Source of the DNA: Mycobacterium sp. 852013-50091_SCH5140682
GTDB taxonomy: Bacteria > Actinomycetota > Actinomycetes > Mycobacteriales > Mycobacteriaceae
Direction: 5' to 3'
Assembly (NCBI RefSeq): GCF_001665685.1
Contig: NZ_LZTB01000095.1
Location: 26,918-90,917, forward strand
Length of the DNA stretch: 64,000 nucleotides
Shown here in pieces: positions 1-8,240 of this stretch. The notes under the pieces were generated by a model. It was not told the DNA's origin, did no database searches, and saw only the letters and a program-made list of their open reading frames with translations. How positions within the stretch are numbered: position 1 is the first letter of the stretch; every line of letters begins with the position of its first letter. Position numbers and translations under genes: made by a program.

Positions 1-1290
1 CAGGCTGGGTGCGGCGGTGACCAGACTCTCGGCCACCGTGCGTTCGGGGTCGAGCAGGTCAAGGCGCTGCGACAGATAGGCGATCCGCCCGTCGGCCCGC
101 TGCACGGTTCCCGCGTCCGGCGGCAGTGTTCCGTCGACGATCCGCAGCAGTGTCGACTTGCCCGCGCCGTTGGGCCCCGTCAACGCGATGCGTTCCGGCC
201 CGCGGATGGAAAGGTCGACGCCGTTGCCGGAGAACAATTTCCGGCCATCACGATGAACCTGCAGGGCGTGAGCCTCGAACAGCGTCCGGCCCGCAGGCAC
301 CTCCGTATCGGGAAGGTCCAGGACGATCGCCTTGTCGTCCCGCAGCGCGCGTTCGGCGTCGTCCAACCGCGCTTTCGCATCGTCCAATCGGCGGGCGTGT
401 ACCTCATCGGAGCGGGCAGCCGATTCCTGGGCATCGCGCTTGAGTTTGCCCGCAACGATTTTCGGCAGGCCGGCGTCCTTGACGTTGCGGGCGGCATTGC
501 CGGCACGACGCGCCGAGCGTTCCCGAGCCTGCTGCATCTGACGCTTCTCGCGCTTGAGTTGTTGCTCGGCACTACGGATGTTGCTCTCGGCAACCTGTTG
601 TCCGGCCTGGACCGCCTCTTGGTAGGTGGTGAAATTTCCGCCGTAGAACACGATGTCGCCGCGGTACAACTCGGCGATCTGATCCATGCGGTCGAGCAGC
701 ATGCGGTCGTGACTCACCAGCAGCAGGGTGCCGCCGAATTCTTCGAGGGCGGCGTAAAGACGCTGTCGCGCGTCAAGATCCAGATTGTTGGTGGGCTCGT
801 CGAGCAACAGCACATCGGGGCGCTTCAGCAGTTCGGCGGCCAGGCCCAGCGTCACCACCTCCCCGCCGGACAACGTACCGAGCGGGCGGTCCAGCGCCAC
901 CCCAGCCAGGCCGAGCCGGTCCAGCTGGGCTCGAGAACGCTCCTCGATATCCCAGTCGTCGCCGATGGTCGCGAAGACCGTCTCACTGGCGTCACCGGCG
1001 GCCAGGGCCGTGAGCGCGTCGAGCACCGGCGCTATGCCCAGCACCTGCGCCACCGTCAGGTCGGCGACGAACGGCAGCGTCTGGGGCAGATAGCCGACCG
1101 TGCCGTCGACGGTCACCGATCCCGCCGACGGCACGTACTCACCGGCAATCAATTTGAGCAACGTGCTCTTACCTGCACCGTTGGGCGCGACGAGTCCCGT
1201 ACGACCGGAACCGACGGTGAACGACAGATCCGAGAACAGCTCGGTGTCGTCGGGCCATGCGAATGAGACGTGGGAAAAGACAATAGACAT
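1..1290 (-). CDS. ABC-F family ATPase, C-terminus cut by window edge
   Basis: Cytosolic ABC-F protein: two ATP-binding cassettes on one chain and no membrane segment. Members bind the ribosome and act in translation factor or antibiotic-protection roles. 430 residues are visible, running off the window. Walker A1 (APNGAGKST) is at about residues 35-43, signature LSGGE at 140-144, Walker B LLLDEPTNNLD at 161-171, then a charged Arg/Lys/Glu-rich linker at about 220-320 as in the family, and the second Walker A (GPNGAGKST) near 370. The family is usually about 540 residues, so roughly 110 are missing. Start ATG at 1290 has GGAG 7 nt upstream. The 164-nt leader holds a short uORF and a hairpin followed by a U-rich run (separate entries), which suggests attenuation control. 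Whether it is a resistance-type or housekeeping ABC-F cannot be told from the sequence alone. Confidence 0.93.
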   Translation of the reverse strand, partial: MSIVFSHVSFAWPDDTELFSDLSFTVGSGRTGLVAPNGAGKSTLLKLIAGEYVPSAGSVTVDGTVGYLPQTLPFVADLTVAQVLGIAPVLDALTALAAGDASETVFATIGDDWDIEERSRAQLDRLGLAGVALDRPLGTLSGGEVVTLGLAAELLKRPDVLLLDEPTNNLDLDARQRLYAALEEFGGTLLLVSHDRMLLDRMDQIAELYRGDIVFYGGNFTTYQEAVQAGQQVAESNIRSAEQQLKREKRQMQQARERSARRAGNAARNVKDAGLPKIVAGKLKRDAQESAARSDEVHARRLDDAKARLDDAERALRDDKAIVLDLPDTEVPAGRTLFEAHALQVHRDGRKLFSGNGVDLSIRGPERIALTGPNGAGKSTLLRIVDGTLPPDAGTVQRADGRIAYLSQRLDLLDPERTVAESLVTAAPSL

Positions 1291-1308
1291 GCGGGAACTC
1301 CAAAAGAG

Positions 1309-1323
1309 CTGCGCACAGCGCAG
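1309..1323 (-). terminator. hairpin plus U-run in ABC-F leader (possible attenuator)
   Basis: Read on the minus strand: a perfect stem CTGCGC/GCGCAG with a 3-nt loop, followed immediately by CTCTTTT and then by the GGAG ribosome binding site of the ABC-F gene. A stem of only six pairs is weak for a terminator, but its place between a short uORF and the gene fits a leader attenuator. Inference only. Confidence 0.4.
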
Positions 1324-1353
1324 AGTGGACAGGAACGAATCGACTCTCACCGG

Positions 1354-1383
1354 TCACCCGGAGATGTCGTCGTCTCCCAGCAT
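1354..1383 (-). CDS. putative 9-codon leader peptide (uORF) before ABC-F gene
   Basis: ATG at 1383 encodes MLGDDDISG and stops at 1354, 64 nt before the ABC-F start. It has an SD-like GAGGTGGG about 7 nt upstream. A TATTGT -10-like box (1422-1427, minus strand) would place transcription start just upstream of it. Short uORFs with downstream hairpins are known in leaders of ABC-F resistance genes. No conservation could be tested here, so the call is tentative. Confidence 0.35.
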   Translation of the reverse strand: MLGDDDISG

Positions 1384-1454
1384 GTTTCAACCCACCTCGG
1401 TCGACAGCAGATGCGTCACCCACAATACCCGACGGGCGCAACCGATTAACGGGT

Positions 1455-1820
1455 TCAGGAGTGGCCGCGCAGCCGATCCAGTTGTCGCCGTTCGCGTTTC
1501 GTGGGCCTGCCGGTTCCCCGATCGCGGACCGGCACCGCCGCCACGATCTCCCTGGGCGGAGGCGGCGGGGTGCGGTCGATCAGGCATTCCGGGACGATCG
1601 CGGCGCCCACCCGTTTGGCGATCGGCCGGAGGACTTCCACGATGCGCTCGCGCCCGTCGATGCGCACCCTCACCTCGTCGCCGGAGCTGACCAGTTGCGC
1701 CGGTTTGGCGGTCACGTTGTTGACACGGACGTGGCCGGCGCGGCAAGCAGCGGCTGCGGCCGAGCGGGTTTTGGTGATCCGCACGGCCCAGATCCAGCTG
1801 TCGACGCGAACGCTACTCAT
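1455..1820 (-). CDS. S4-domain RNA-binding protein (Hsp15/HslR-like)
   Basis: 121 residues. The N-terminal part has the S4 fold pattern (VRVDSWIWAVRITKTR, then CRAGHVRVNN and a GDEVRVRI strand), the layout of heat-shock protein Hsp15 that binds free 50S subunits with stalled nascent chains. The C-terminus is Arg/Lys-rich, as expected for RNA binding. Its ATG at 1820 overlaps the dapE stop as ATGA, so the two genes are translationally coupled. The link to DapE looks positional rather than functional. Confidence 0.85.
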   Translation of the reverse strand: MSSVRVDSWIWAVRITKTRSAAAAACRAGHVRVNNVTAKPAQLVSSGDEVRVRIDGRERIVEVLRPIAKRVGAAIVPECLIDRTPPPPPREIVAAVPVRDRGTGRPTKRERRQLDRLRGHS

Positions 1821-2887
1821 TTGCTCGTCAGGTACCGGCGCAGCATGTCGGTGACCGTCGTGATCTGCGCGGTCTCGACTCGCTCATCGACCTTGTGGGC
1901 CAGGTTCGGATCGCCGGGCCCGTAGTTGACTGCGGGAATGCCCAGCGCAGCGAACCGGGCCACGTCTGTCCAGCCGTATTTCGCCCGCACCGCTCCCCCG
2001 GCAGCGGCCACCAGCGCCGCTGCGGCGGGCTTCGTCAGGCCGGGCAGTGCGCCTGCGGCCGCGTCGGTCAGCTCGATCGACACGTCGAGCCCGTCGAGCA
2101 CCTCGTGCACGTGCGCCAAAGCCTGCTCCACGCTGCGATCGGGAGCGAACCGGAAGTTGACGGTCACCGAGGCGGCATCCGGAATCACGTTGCCGGCGAT
2201 CCCACCGTCGATGCGGACCGCCGACAGGCCTTCGCGGTACACACAGCCGTCGATGTCCACGCTGCGGACCTGATAGGTGCTCAGCCGGTCCAGCACCGCG
2301 CCGAGTTTGTGGATAGCGTTGTCCCCCAGCCAGGATCGCGCCGAGTGCGCGCGCGTTCCGGCGGCGCTGACCAGGACGCGGATGGTGCCCTGGCAGCCGG
2401 CTTCGATGTAGCCGCCCGACGGTTCGCCGAGAATCGCGACATCGGCGGCCAGCCACTCGGGCAGCTCACGCTCGATGCGTCCGAGCCCGTTGGCGCTCGA
2501 CTCGATCTCCTCGCAGTCGTACATGACCAGCGTGAGGTCGTGCGCGGGTTCGGCGATGGTAGCCGCCAGGTGCAGGAACACCGCGTCGCCCGACTTCATG
2601 TCGGAGGTGCCGCAGCCGTACATGTCGCCGCCGACGATCCGGCTTGGCACGTTGTCCGCGGCGGGCACGGTGTCGATGTGGCCGGCCAGCATCACTCGCG
2701 ACGGCAGACCCAGGTGGGTGCGGGCCAACACGGCGTCCCCGTTGCGGATGACCTCGAAGGTCGGAGCCTGCGCACGCAGCGCGGCCTCGATCTCGTCGGC
2801 GATGCGCTGCTCGTGCCGGGACTCGCTGGGAATGTCCACCAGCGCCGCGGTCAGAGCGATCGGGTCGGCTCGCAGGTCTAGGCCCAT
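1817..2887 (-). CDS. dapE: succinyl-diaminopimelate desuccinylase DapE
   Basis: M20-family zinc amidohydrolase that removes succinate from N-succinyl-LL-2,6-diaminopimelate in lysine and peptidoglycan precursor synthesis. 356 residues. Metal-ligand motifs are visible: GHIDT (His70), GTSDMK (Asp96), DCEEIES (Glu126/127) and a C-terminal LAHK. The neighbour dapD makes the substrate of the intervening aminotransferase step, and a DapC-type aminotransferase is found at 30.1 kb. Divergent from dapD across only 34 bp, so the two promoters overlap. Confidence 0.95.
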   Translation of the reverse strand: MGLDLRADPIALTAALVDIPSESRHEQRIADEIEAALRAQAPTFEVIRNGDAVLARTHLGLPSRVMLAGHIDTVPAADNVPSRIVGGDMYGCGTSDMKSGDAVFLHLAATIAEPAHDLTLVMYDCEEIESSANGLGRIERELPEWLAADVAILGEPSGGYIEAGCQGTIRVLVSAAGTRAHSARSWLGDNAIHKLGAVLDRLSTYQVRSVDIDGCVYREGLSAVRIDGGIAGNVIPDAASVTVNFRFAPDRSVEQALAHVHEVLDGLDVSIELTDAAAGALPGLTKPAAAALVAAAGGAVRAKYGWTDVARFAALGIPAVNYGPGDPNLAHKVDERVETAQITTVTDMLRRYLTSK

Positions 2888-2907
2888 GAACGTCCACGGT
2901 AGTCCAG

Positions 2908-2913
2908 TAATCT
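2908..2913 (+). promoter_or_regulatory. -10 box of leaderless dapD promoter
   Basis: TAATCT lies 8 nt before the dapD GTG. No SD precedes the GTG, so a leaderless transcript beginning at or next to the start codon is likely. Inferred from spacing. Confidence 0.5.
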
Positions 2914-2921
2914 AGGCCACC

Positions 2922-3866
2922 GTGACTGCCGCATCTGGCGTCGGCCTGGCCACGATCGCCGCCGACGGAACCGTCCTGGACACCTGGTTTCCCGCCCCCG
3001 AGCTCGCCGGTAGCGGCGAAGCCGGCACTGTGCGGCTGACCGGCGACGAGGTCCCCGCCGACTTCGCGGGCCTCACCGGCCCTGATGCCGACCGCGGCGT
3101 CGAGGTGGTGGCGGTGCGGACGACGATCGCCGACCTGGCCGACAAGCCGGCCGACACCCACGACGCCTACCTGCGGCTGCACCTGCTTTCACATCGGCTG
3201 ACCAAGCCGCACGAGGCGAACCTGGACGGCATCTTCGGCCTGCTCGCCAACGTGGTGTGGACCAGCTTCGGGCCGTGCGCGGTGGAGGGCTTCGAGGCCG
3301 TGCGGGCGCGGTTGCGTCGGCGTGGCGCGGTAGCCGTCTACGGCGTGGACAAGTTCCCGCGCATGGTCGACTACGTGCTACCCAAGGGCGTGCGGATCGC
3401 CGACGCCGACCGGGTCCGCCTCGGTGCACACCTGGCCGAGGGCACCACCGTCATGCATGAGGGCTTCGTGAACTTCAACGCCGGAACGCTGGGCACCTCG
3501 ATGGTCGAAGGTCGCATCTCGGCCGGCGTGGTGGTCGGCGACGGCTCCGACGTCGGTGGCGGCGCGTCCATCATGGGCACCCTGTCCGGCGGCGGCAAAG
3601 AGGTCATCTCGGTCGGCAAGCGTTGCCTGCTGGGCGCCAACGCCGGGCTGGGCATCTCTCTGGGCGACGACTGCGTCATCGAGGCCGGTCTCTACGTCAC
3701 CGGCGGCACGAAGGTCACCGCCGCTGACGGTCAGACCATCAAGGCCAAGGAACTCTCCGGGGCGAGCAACCTGCTGTTCCGCCGCAACTCCCTCTCGGGC
3801 GCGGTCGAGGTCGTCAAACGTGACGGCACCGGCATCACCCTGAACGAGGCGCTGCACGCCAACTAA
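2922..3866 (+). CDS. dapD: tetrahydrodipicolinate N-succinyltransferase DapD
   Basis: Transfers succinyl from succinyl-CoA to tetrahydrodipicolinate in the succinylase branch of lysine/DAP synthesis. 314 residues, typical for the actinobacterial form. The C-terminal half shows the hexapeptide left-handed beta-helix pattern (repeated short Gly/Val/Ile turns such as GVVVGDGSDVGGGASIMG) that builds the trimer and the CoA site. Start GTG at 2922 directly follows a -10 box. Divergent from dapE, which confirms the pathway context. A long inverted repeat follows its stop. Confidence 0.95.
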   Translation: MTAASGVGLATIAADGTVLDTWFPAPELAGSGEAGTVRLTGDEVPADFAGLTGPDADRGVEVVAVRTTIADLADKPADTHDAYLRLHLLSHRLTKPHEANLDGIFGLLANVVWTSFGPCAVEGFEAVRARLRRRGAVAVYGVDKFPRMVDYVLPKGVRIADADRVRLGAHLAEGTTVMHEGFVNFNAGTLGTSMVEGRISAGVVVGDGSDVGGGASIMGTLSGGGKEVISVGKRCLLGANAGLGISLGDDCVIEAGLYVTGGTKVTAADGQTIKAKELSGASNLLFRRNSLSGAVEVVKRDGTGITLNEALHAN

Positions 3867-3879
3867 CTCTCGACGCGCC

Positions 3880-3935
3880 GAATGTGAGCTTGTGTGCCAA
3901 ACCTTCGCGGAAATATGGCACACAAGTTCACATTC
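3880..3935. repeat. intergenic inverted repeat, 20-bp arms, 16-nt loop
   Basis: Arms 3880-3899 (GAATGTGAGCTTGTGTGCCA) and 3916-3935 are inverted copies with one mismatch. It sits 13 bp after the dapD stop and could act as a transcript 3' end, but it lacks a clear U-tract. The ends resemble other palindromes in this window (see findings). Confidence 0.85.
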
Positions 3936-4079
3936 AGCTAGCGAACCCTGGCCACCTGCGAAAAGCTGTGGACCACACCGGTCAATCCCGATTCATTTCA
4001 CGAACTGTGGAGAATCGATGACACCCTTGTAGAGCTCTCAGACGACGGCAAAGAACTCCACTCGCTGGTCGCCCCGTCC

Positions 4080-4085
4080 TAGACT
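4080..4085 (+). promoter_or_regulatory. -10 box of leaderless metallothionein-like gene
   Basis: TAGACT ends 7 nt before the ATG at 4093 and no SD is visible, the usual arrangement of leaderless mycobacterial transcripts. A -35 element is not evident. Confidence 0.5.
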
Positions 4086-4092
4086 CATATGC

Positions 4093-4194
4093 ATGAGCAG
4101 CGATACGAACACCGAATCCACCGGCTGCGGAAACCCGGACTGTACGTGTGAGAACTGCAACTGTGGGTCCGACTGCACCTGCGGTACCAAGTAG
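4093..4194 (+). CDS. metallothionein-like small Cys-rich protein
   Basis: 33-residue protein with seven cysteines in the pattern C-x4-C-x-C-x2-C-x-C-x3-C-x-C, all in the last 22 residues and mixed with Asn, Gly, Ser, Asp and Thr. The repeated C-x-C pairs are the mark of metal-thiolate cluster proteins. Mycobacteria have a Cu(I) metallothionein, MymT, of about 50 residues; this one is shorter and the resemblance is in composition, not alignable sequence. It probably chelates soft metals (Cu, Zn) in the cytosol. The ATG at 4093 is preferred over 4089 because only this frame gives the Cys pattern. The promoter looks leaderless. Confidence 0.7.
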   Translation: MSSDTNTESTGCGNPDCTCENCNCGSDCTCGTK

Positions 4195-4212
4195 CTAGGC
4201 CGACCCAAACAC

Positions 4213-4470
4213 TCAGGTGCAGGGCACCCCGTGCGGACCGCCTATCCAGTGACCCGGCGGAGCATCCCAGGGGCATAGCTTCTTGACCTGCCCAGGTGGC
4301 GGAGCCCAGTTGCCTCCACCGTTCCAGTCGACCCATCCCGGCCCGGGAATCCAGGGCAGGTCCGGACCCCAACCGGGGTCAGCCTGCGCCGAAGCCATAC
4401 CGAATCCGATGGGCCCCGCAGCGAGCGCACCGGCGAGGATCGCCGTCCCCGCGACTTTCTTCAGATTCAC
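4213..4470 (-). CDS. small exported Trp/Gly/Pro-rich protein
   Basis: 85 residues from the GTG at 4470, chosen because GGGAGGAGA ends about 5 nt upstream; a longer frame from 4497 has no such site. Residues 1-33 form a Sec signal peptide (NLKKVAG, a hydrophobic Ala/Gly stretch, then ASAQADP). The mature part is about 50 residues, rich in Trp, Gly and Pro (PGWGPDLPWIPGPGW), with two Cys near the end that could form a disulfide. It resembles the many short secreted hypothetical proteins of mycobacteria. Function unknown. Confidence 0.75.
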   Translation of the reverse strand: MNLKKVAGTAILAGALAAGPIGFGMASAQADPGWGPDLPWIPGPGWVDWNGGGNWAPPPGQVKKLCPWDAPPGHWIGGPHGVPCT

Positions 4471-4536
4471 CGGGGTCTCCTCCCTCTGCGTCGTCAACCT
4501 GTGTGTTTCCCACCCTACGCCTGTGACTTCCTTGGG

Positions 4537-4599
4537 CCGCCGAACGTGAACAAGATGGCGAACTTTGGCGAAAAGTTCGCCATCTCCTTCACATTGGGC
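4537..4599. repeat. intergenic inverted repeat after the GH27 gene
   Basis: Arms 4545-4564 (GTGAACAAGATGGCGAACTT) and 4572-4591 are inverted copies with two mismatches around a 7-nt loop; the outer ends CGCCGAAC and ATTGGGCG extend the pairing. It lies just beyond the stop of the minus-strand galactosidase gene, so it may mark that transcript's 3' end. Confidence 0.85.
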
Positions 4600-4602
4600 G
4601 TG

Positions 4603-5844
4603 CTACGGAGTCACCCGCAGCATCACCACACCATGCCCCGGCACCTGCCGTTCGATGGTGCCGGTGCTGGTGTTGTCGGTGTGCTGCCACAGATCTCGCA
4701 CGGTCGCGCTGGTATGCCCGCCAAGACCGATGGCGTCGAACGAAGTTCGGACGTTCTGAGGCTCTGCCGACTGGTTGAACAGTGCCACGGCGACCGCACC
4801 GTCGGCGAGCGGTTTGATCACCACCCGCGCATCGCTAGTGAGTGGCCGCCCCTGCATCATCAGCGGGTCCTGGTCGACGGCGATCACGTCTCGGTTGGTC
4901 AAGATGTCGCGGGTCTGGATGGTCATATCGCGAATGTCGTTGCCGGCCAACAAGGGTGCGGCGAGCATGGCCCACAGCGAGAAGTGGGCGCGCTGCTCGG
5001 TGTCGGTCAGGTCGGCCCGCGGCGCACCCAGCGCCATAGTGGGATGCCCGCTGGCGAACTGCTTCCAGCCGATGCCGACCACGAGCATGTCGGGGTCGTT
5101 GACGTGGGTCGAATTGCTGTGCGGTGCCAGCGAATCCGCTTCGGCGAACGCCTGGACCACACCGGCGAGACCTTCCTGCCACAGTGCGGTGTCCCCCCAC
5201 GCCGGAACCAGGTCGACGGCGTCGCGCGTCACGTCGGCGATGTGCGACCAGTCATACTCCAGACCGGCGACCGGATCACCCGAGCTGTTCGGGTTGATGC
5301 TGTAGATGATGTGACGGCCGCTGTCGCGCAACGCATCCCGCATGGCGGTGAAGTAGCGCACTTGATCGTCGTGGTCGGCTTCGGTGCGGCACCAGTCGTA
5401 CTTCAAGTAGTCGACGCCCCAACTGGCGAAGGTCTTGGCATCAGCCTGCTCGTGGCCCGCACCGCCGATCCGGGGGTCCTGACCGCAGCCCTGGTTGAAC
5501 GGACTGTGGTAGATCCCCAGCAGCATGCCGCGATCATGCGCGTACCGGGCCAGCGCGGCGATACCGTGCGGGAAGCGGTCGAGATCCGCCCGCAACGAGC
5601 CGTCATCGGCACGGGTGGGTGCAGCCCAGCCGGCGTCGAGGTTGACGTAGCGGTAGCCGGCGTCCCGCATGCCCGAGGACACCATCGCATCGATCGTGTC
5701 GTGCACTGTCTGCTCCGTCAGCGGGATCCCGGAGTTCCAGGAATTCCAGCCCAATGGCGGGAGCTGCGGCGGCGACGGCGGATTGGGTGTGCTGCAAGCG
5801 GCGAGCAGACCGACGCATACCGCCAGGCGAGTCAGTCGGCGCAT
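4603..5844 (-). CDS. GH27 alpha-galactosidase, predicted lipoprotein
   Basis: 413 residues. Signal peptide with lipobox LAAC (Cys17), so anchored outside the membrane. The mature protein opens with the GH27 signature PPLGWNSWN. The nucleophile motif KYDWC (Asp150) and the acid/base region HVNDPDML (Asp250/252) are present, followed by a C-terminal beta-sandwich-like region. It should hydrolyse terminal alpha-D-galactosides outside the cell. The start at 5844 is chosen because it gives the lipoprotein signal directly; an upstream in-frame extension to 5982 looks non-coding. No sugar transporter is adjacent, so the substrate is unclear. Confidence 0.92.
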   Translation of the reverse strand: MRRLTRLAVCVGLLAACSTPNPPSPPQLPPLGWNSWNSGIPLTEQTVHDTIDAMVSSGMRDAGYRYVNLDAGWAAPTRADDGSLRADLDRFPHGIAALARYAHDRGMLLGIYHSPFNQGCGQDPRIGGAGHEQADAKTFASWGVDYLKYDWCRTEADHDDQVRYFTAMRDALRDSGRHIIYSINPNSSGDPVAGLEYDWSHIADVTRDAVDLVPAWGDTALWQEGLAGVVQAFAEADSLAPHSNSTHVNDPDMLVVGIGWKQFASGHPTMALGAPRADLTDTEQRAHFSLWAMLAAPLLAGNDIRDMTIQTRDILTNRDVIAVDQDPLMMQGRPLTSDARVVIKPLADGAVAVALFNQSAEPQNVRTSFDAIGLGGHTSATVRDLWQHTDNTSTGTIERQVPGHGVVMLRVTP

Positions 5845-5887
5845 GCGGCCATGGTGGCATCGTCGCCTGGCAACTACCCGAAAGCCG

Positions 5888-6235
5888 TCACCGCTGGGCA
5901 AGTATGCAGAACTCGTTGCCCTCCGGGTCGGCCAGCACCACCCAGGTCTGCTCTCCCTGACCGATGTCGACGTGGCGCGCACCCAGACCGATCAGCCGCT
6001 CGACTTCGGCCTGCTGATCATCGGGCGTGAAGTCGAGGTGCAGGCGGTTCTTGACCACTTTGGCGTCGGGCACCGCAAGGAACAGCCACAGCGGCCCTTG
6101 CCCGGGCGGCGGCGTCAGCGCCACGTCGCCGTCGGAGTCGGTGTGGTGCGGCCAGCCGAGCACCCGACCCCACCACGCGGCCAGCGCCTCAGGATCGTGC
6201 GCGTCGATGCAGATCTCGGAGAATCTCAGTGCCAT
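5888..6235 (-). CDS. VOC-family (glyoxalase/dioxygenase fold) protein
   Basis: 115 residues with one vicinal-oxygen-chelate module: it starts LRFSEICIDAHDPEALAAWW and ends with the common WVVLADPEGNEFCIL strand. Such single-module proteins dimerise to form a metal or ligand site; the substrate cannot be predicted. Its start overlaps the fadD36 stop by 10 bp, indicating cotranscription. Confidence 0.85.
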   Translation of the reverse strand: MALRFSEICIDAHDPEALAAWWGRVLGWPHHTDSDGDVALTPPPGQGPLWLFLAVPDAKVVKNRLHLDFTPDDQQAEVERLIGLGARHVDIGQGEQTWVVLADPEGNEFCILAQR

Positions 6236-7632
6236 TGCGCCAGTTCCTTTTTCAGCACCTTGCCCATCGCGTTGCGCGGTAGGCGCTCCACCAGGCGCAC
6301 CTCCCGAGGACGCTTATGAACCGAAAGTTCCTGTGCCACAAAGTCGATCAACGCCGCAGGCTCGGCATCGCCGACGACGTAAGCCACGATGCGCTGGCCG
6401 AGGTCGTCGTCGGGCACACCGACCACCGCAACCTCGGCCACACCGGGATGCCCCAGCAGCACGGTCTCGATCTCGCCCGCACCGATCCGGAAGCCCCCGG
6501 ACTTGATCAGGTCGACCGATTCGCGCCCCACGATGCGGTGCATGCCTTCGGCGTCGATGACCGCCACATCACCGGTGCGGTACCAACCATCGGCGTCGAA
6601 AGCTGCTGCGGTGGCGTCGGGCCGGTTGAGGTATCCGTCGAACACCATCGGCCCCTTGATCTGCAACTGCCCGATGGTTTCGCCGTCCCGCGGCACCAGT
6701 GCACCGTTCTCGTCGACCAACCGCGTATCCACACCCGCCAGGGGCAACCCCACCCAACCGGGTCTGCGCTCGCCGTCGACGGAGGTGCTCAGCGTGATCA
6801 ACGACTCGGTGCTGCCGTAGCGTTCGATCGGCGCGTGTCCGGTCAACCGCACCAACTCGTCGAACACCGGTACCGGCAGGGGTGCACTGCCCGACACCAG
6901 CAGCCGGGCCGACGACAGCGCGAGCGCGGCGTCGAGGTCTTTGACCACCCGCGACCACACCGTCGGCACACCGAAATACAACGTGCCGCCGGCCTCCGCG
7001 TACGCCGCAGGCGTCGGTTTTCCGGTGTGCACGAATCGGTTTCCGATGCGCAGCGATCCGAGCAGGCCCAGCACCAGGCCGTGCACATGGAACAGGGGCA
7101 GGCCGTGCACCAGGGTGTCCGCATCTGTCCAGTTCCACGCCGCGGCCAGCGCGTCGATGTCCGCGGCGATGGCGCGTCTGGTCATCGGCACACCTTTGGG
7201 CGGCCCCGTGGTGCCGGAGGTGTACATGATGATGGCAGTCGATTCGGGCGCCGGCTCGGCGTACCGGTGCCACGATCGCGCGTGCACACGAACCGGGATG
7301 TGCGGCAGTCCTTCGTTCTCCTCGGGCACCTCTCCCAGCCACGCCTGGGCTTCGGAGTCGGCGAGGATGTGGCGGCGTTCGGCGGCACCGACATCGGCGG
7401 GCACGGGGACCACGGGGACACCTGCGATCAGGCAGCCGGTGATCGCCAGCACGGTGGTGACGGTCGGCTTGGCCAGGACGGCAACCCGCCGCGCCGACGC
7501 CACCCGTTCGGCCACCGAGGTGGCCGCCCCGATCACATCACTTCGGCTGAGTACCGCGCCGTCGATACGGACGGCGTCGTCGATGTCGGCACCGGCAGCA
7601 ACCGCTGCGGGGTTCAAGGAGGCCAGCAGCAC
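6226..7632 (-). CDS. fadD36: FadD36-type acyl-CoA synthetase
   Basis: Adenylate-forming enzyme activating a carboxylic acid to its CoA thioester. 468 residues from the GTG at 7632. The ATP/AMP P-loop YTSGTTGPPKG is at about 137-147, and the later core motifs (YGSTE, GWYRTGDVA, and a C-terminal Lys in NAMGKVLKKE) are intact. The start is chosen because the family begins near LLASLNPA; a frame reaching 7782 adds unrelated residues and runs into the NUDIX gene's promoter. FadD36 of M. tuberculosis (Rv1193) is of this size. Physiological substrate unknown. Confidence 0.85.
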   Translation of the reverse strand: MLLASLNPAAVAAGADIDDAVRIDGAVLSRSDVIGAATSVAERVASARRVAVLAKPTVTTVLAITGCLIAGVPVVPVPADVGAAERRHILADSEAQAWLGEVPEENEGLPHIPVRVHARSWHRYAEPAPESTAIIMYTSGTTGPPKGVPMTRRAIAADIDALAAAWNWTDADTLVHGLPLFHVHGLVLGLLGSLRIGNRFVHTGKPTPAAYAEAGGTLYFGVPTVWSRVVKDLDAALALSSARLLVSGSAPLPVPVFDELVRLTGHAPIERYGSTESLITLSTSVDGERRPGWVGLPLAGVDTRLVDENGALVPRDGETIGQLQIKGPMVFDGYLNRPDATAAAFDADGWYRTGDVAVIDAEGMHRIVGRESVDLIKSGGFRIGAGEIETVLLGHPGVAEVAVVGVPDDDLGQRIVAYVVGDAEPAALIDFVAQELSVHKRPREVRLVERLPRNAMGKVLKKELAQWH

Positions 7633-7681
7633 GCCTGTGAGGCTACCCCGGCGCACCGATTCGATCGGCGATACTGGGCCG

Positions 7682-8227
7682 ATGGGCGTCATCCGGCAAC
7701 TGCAGTCACGCGAGGTGTATCGGAACAACTGGATGACGTTGCGGGAGGACACCATCCGTCGTCCGGACGGCACCGAGGGCATCTACTCGGTCATCGACAA
7801 GCCGACGTATGCGCTGGTCATCGCGCGGGAAGAGGAGCGCTACCACCTCGTCGAGCAGTTCCGGTATCCGCTGGGTCTGCGTCGGTGGGAGTTCCCGCAA
7901 GGCACCGCACCGGATCGGCTGCATCTCGATCCGGACGCGCTGGCCCACCGGGAACTGCGCGAGGAGACCGGGCTGCGGGCGACGAGCATGCGGCGGCTGG
8001 GCCAGCTCGACGTGGCCGCCGGGATGAGCAGCCAGCGCGGGTGGGTGTACCTGGCCGCCGGGCTGAGCGAGGGTGAACACGAACGCGAGCACGAGGAACA
8101 GGACATGCACAGCGCCTGGTTCGAGCGCGCTGAGGTCGAGCGGATGATGCGCGAGGGCGAGATCACCGACGCCCAGTCGATCGCGGCGTGGGCGTTGCTC
8201 CTGCTCGATGAGCGCGCGACGGGCTAG
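7682..8227 (+). CDS. NUDIX hydrolase (ADP-ribose pyrophosphatase-like)
   Basis: 181 residues. The Nudix box is present in divergent form: G then RELREETGL, with extra residues between the first Gly and the REUXEE helix. The lead-in WEFPQG resembles ADP-sugar pyrophosphatases. It probably cleaves a nucleoside diphosphate linked to another moiety. Divergent from fadD36 across 49 bp. The next gene starts only 13 bp after its stop, or overlaps it if the upstream ATG at 8208 is used. Confidence 0.88.
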   Translation: MGVIRQLQSREVYRNNWMTLREDTIRRPDGTEGIYSVIDKPTYALVIAREEERYHLVEQFRYPLGLRRWEFPQGTAPDRLHLDPDALAHRELREETGLRATSMRRLGQLDVAAGMSSQRGWVYLAAGLSEGEHEREHEEQDMHSAWFERAEVERMMREGEITDAQSIAAWALLLLDERATG

Positions 8228-8240
8228 CGTTGACGCCACG

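Noticed and set aside
4501..6030. 509-codon plus-strand frame opposite the GH27 gene
   Set aside because: Antisense to a gene with intact catalytic motifs; low-complexity, no recognisable domain; a GC-rich shadow.
6316..8076. 586-codon plus-strand frame opposite fadD36
   Set aside because: Shadow of fadD36; His/Arg-rich with no domain.
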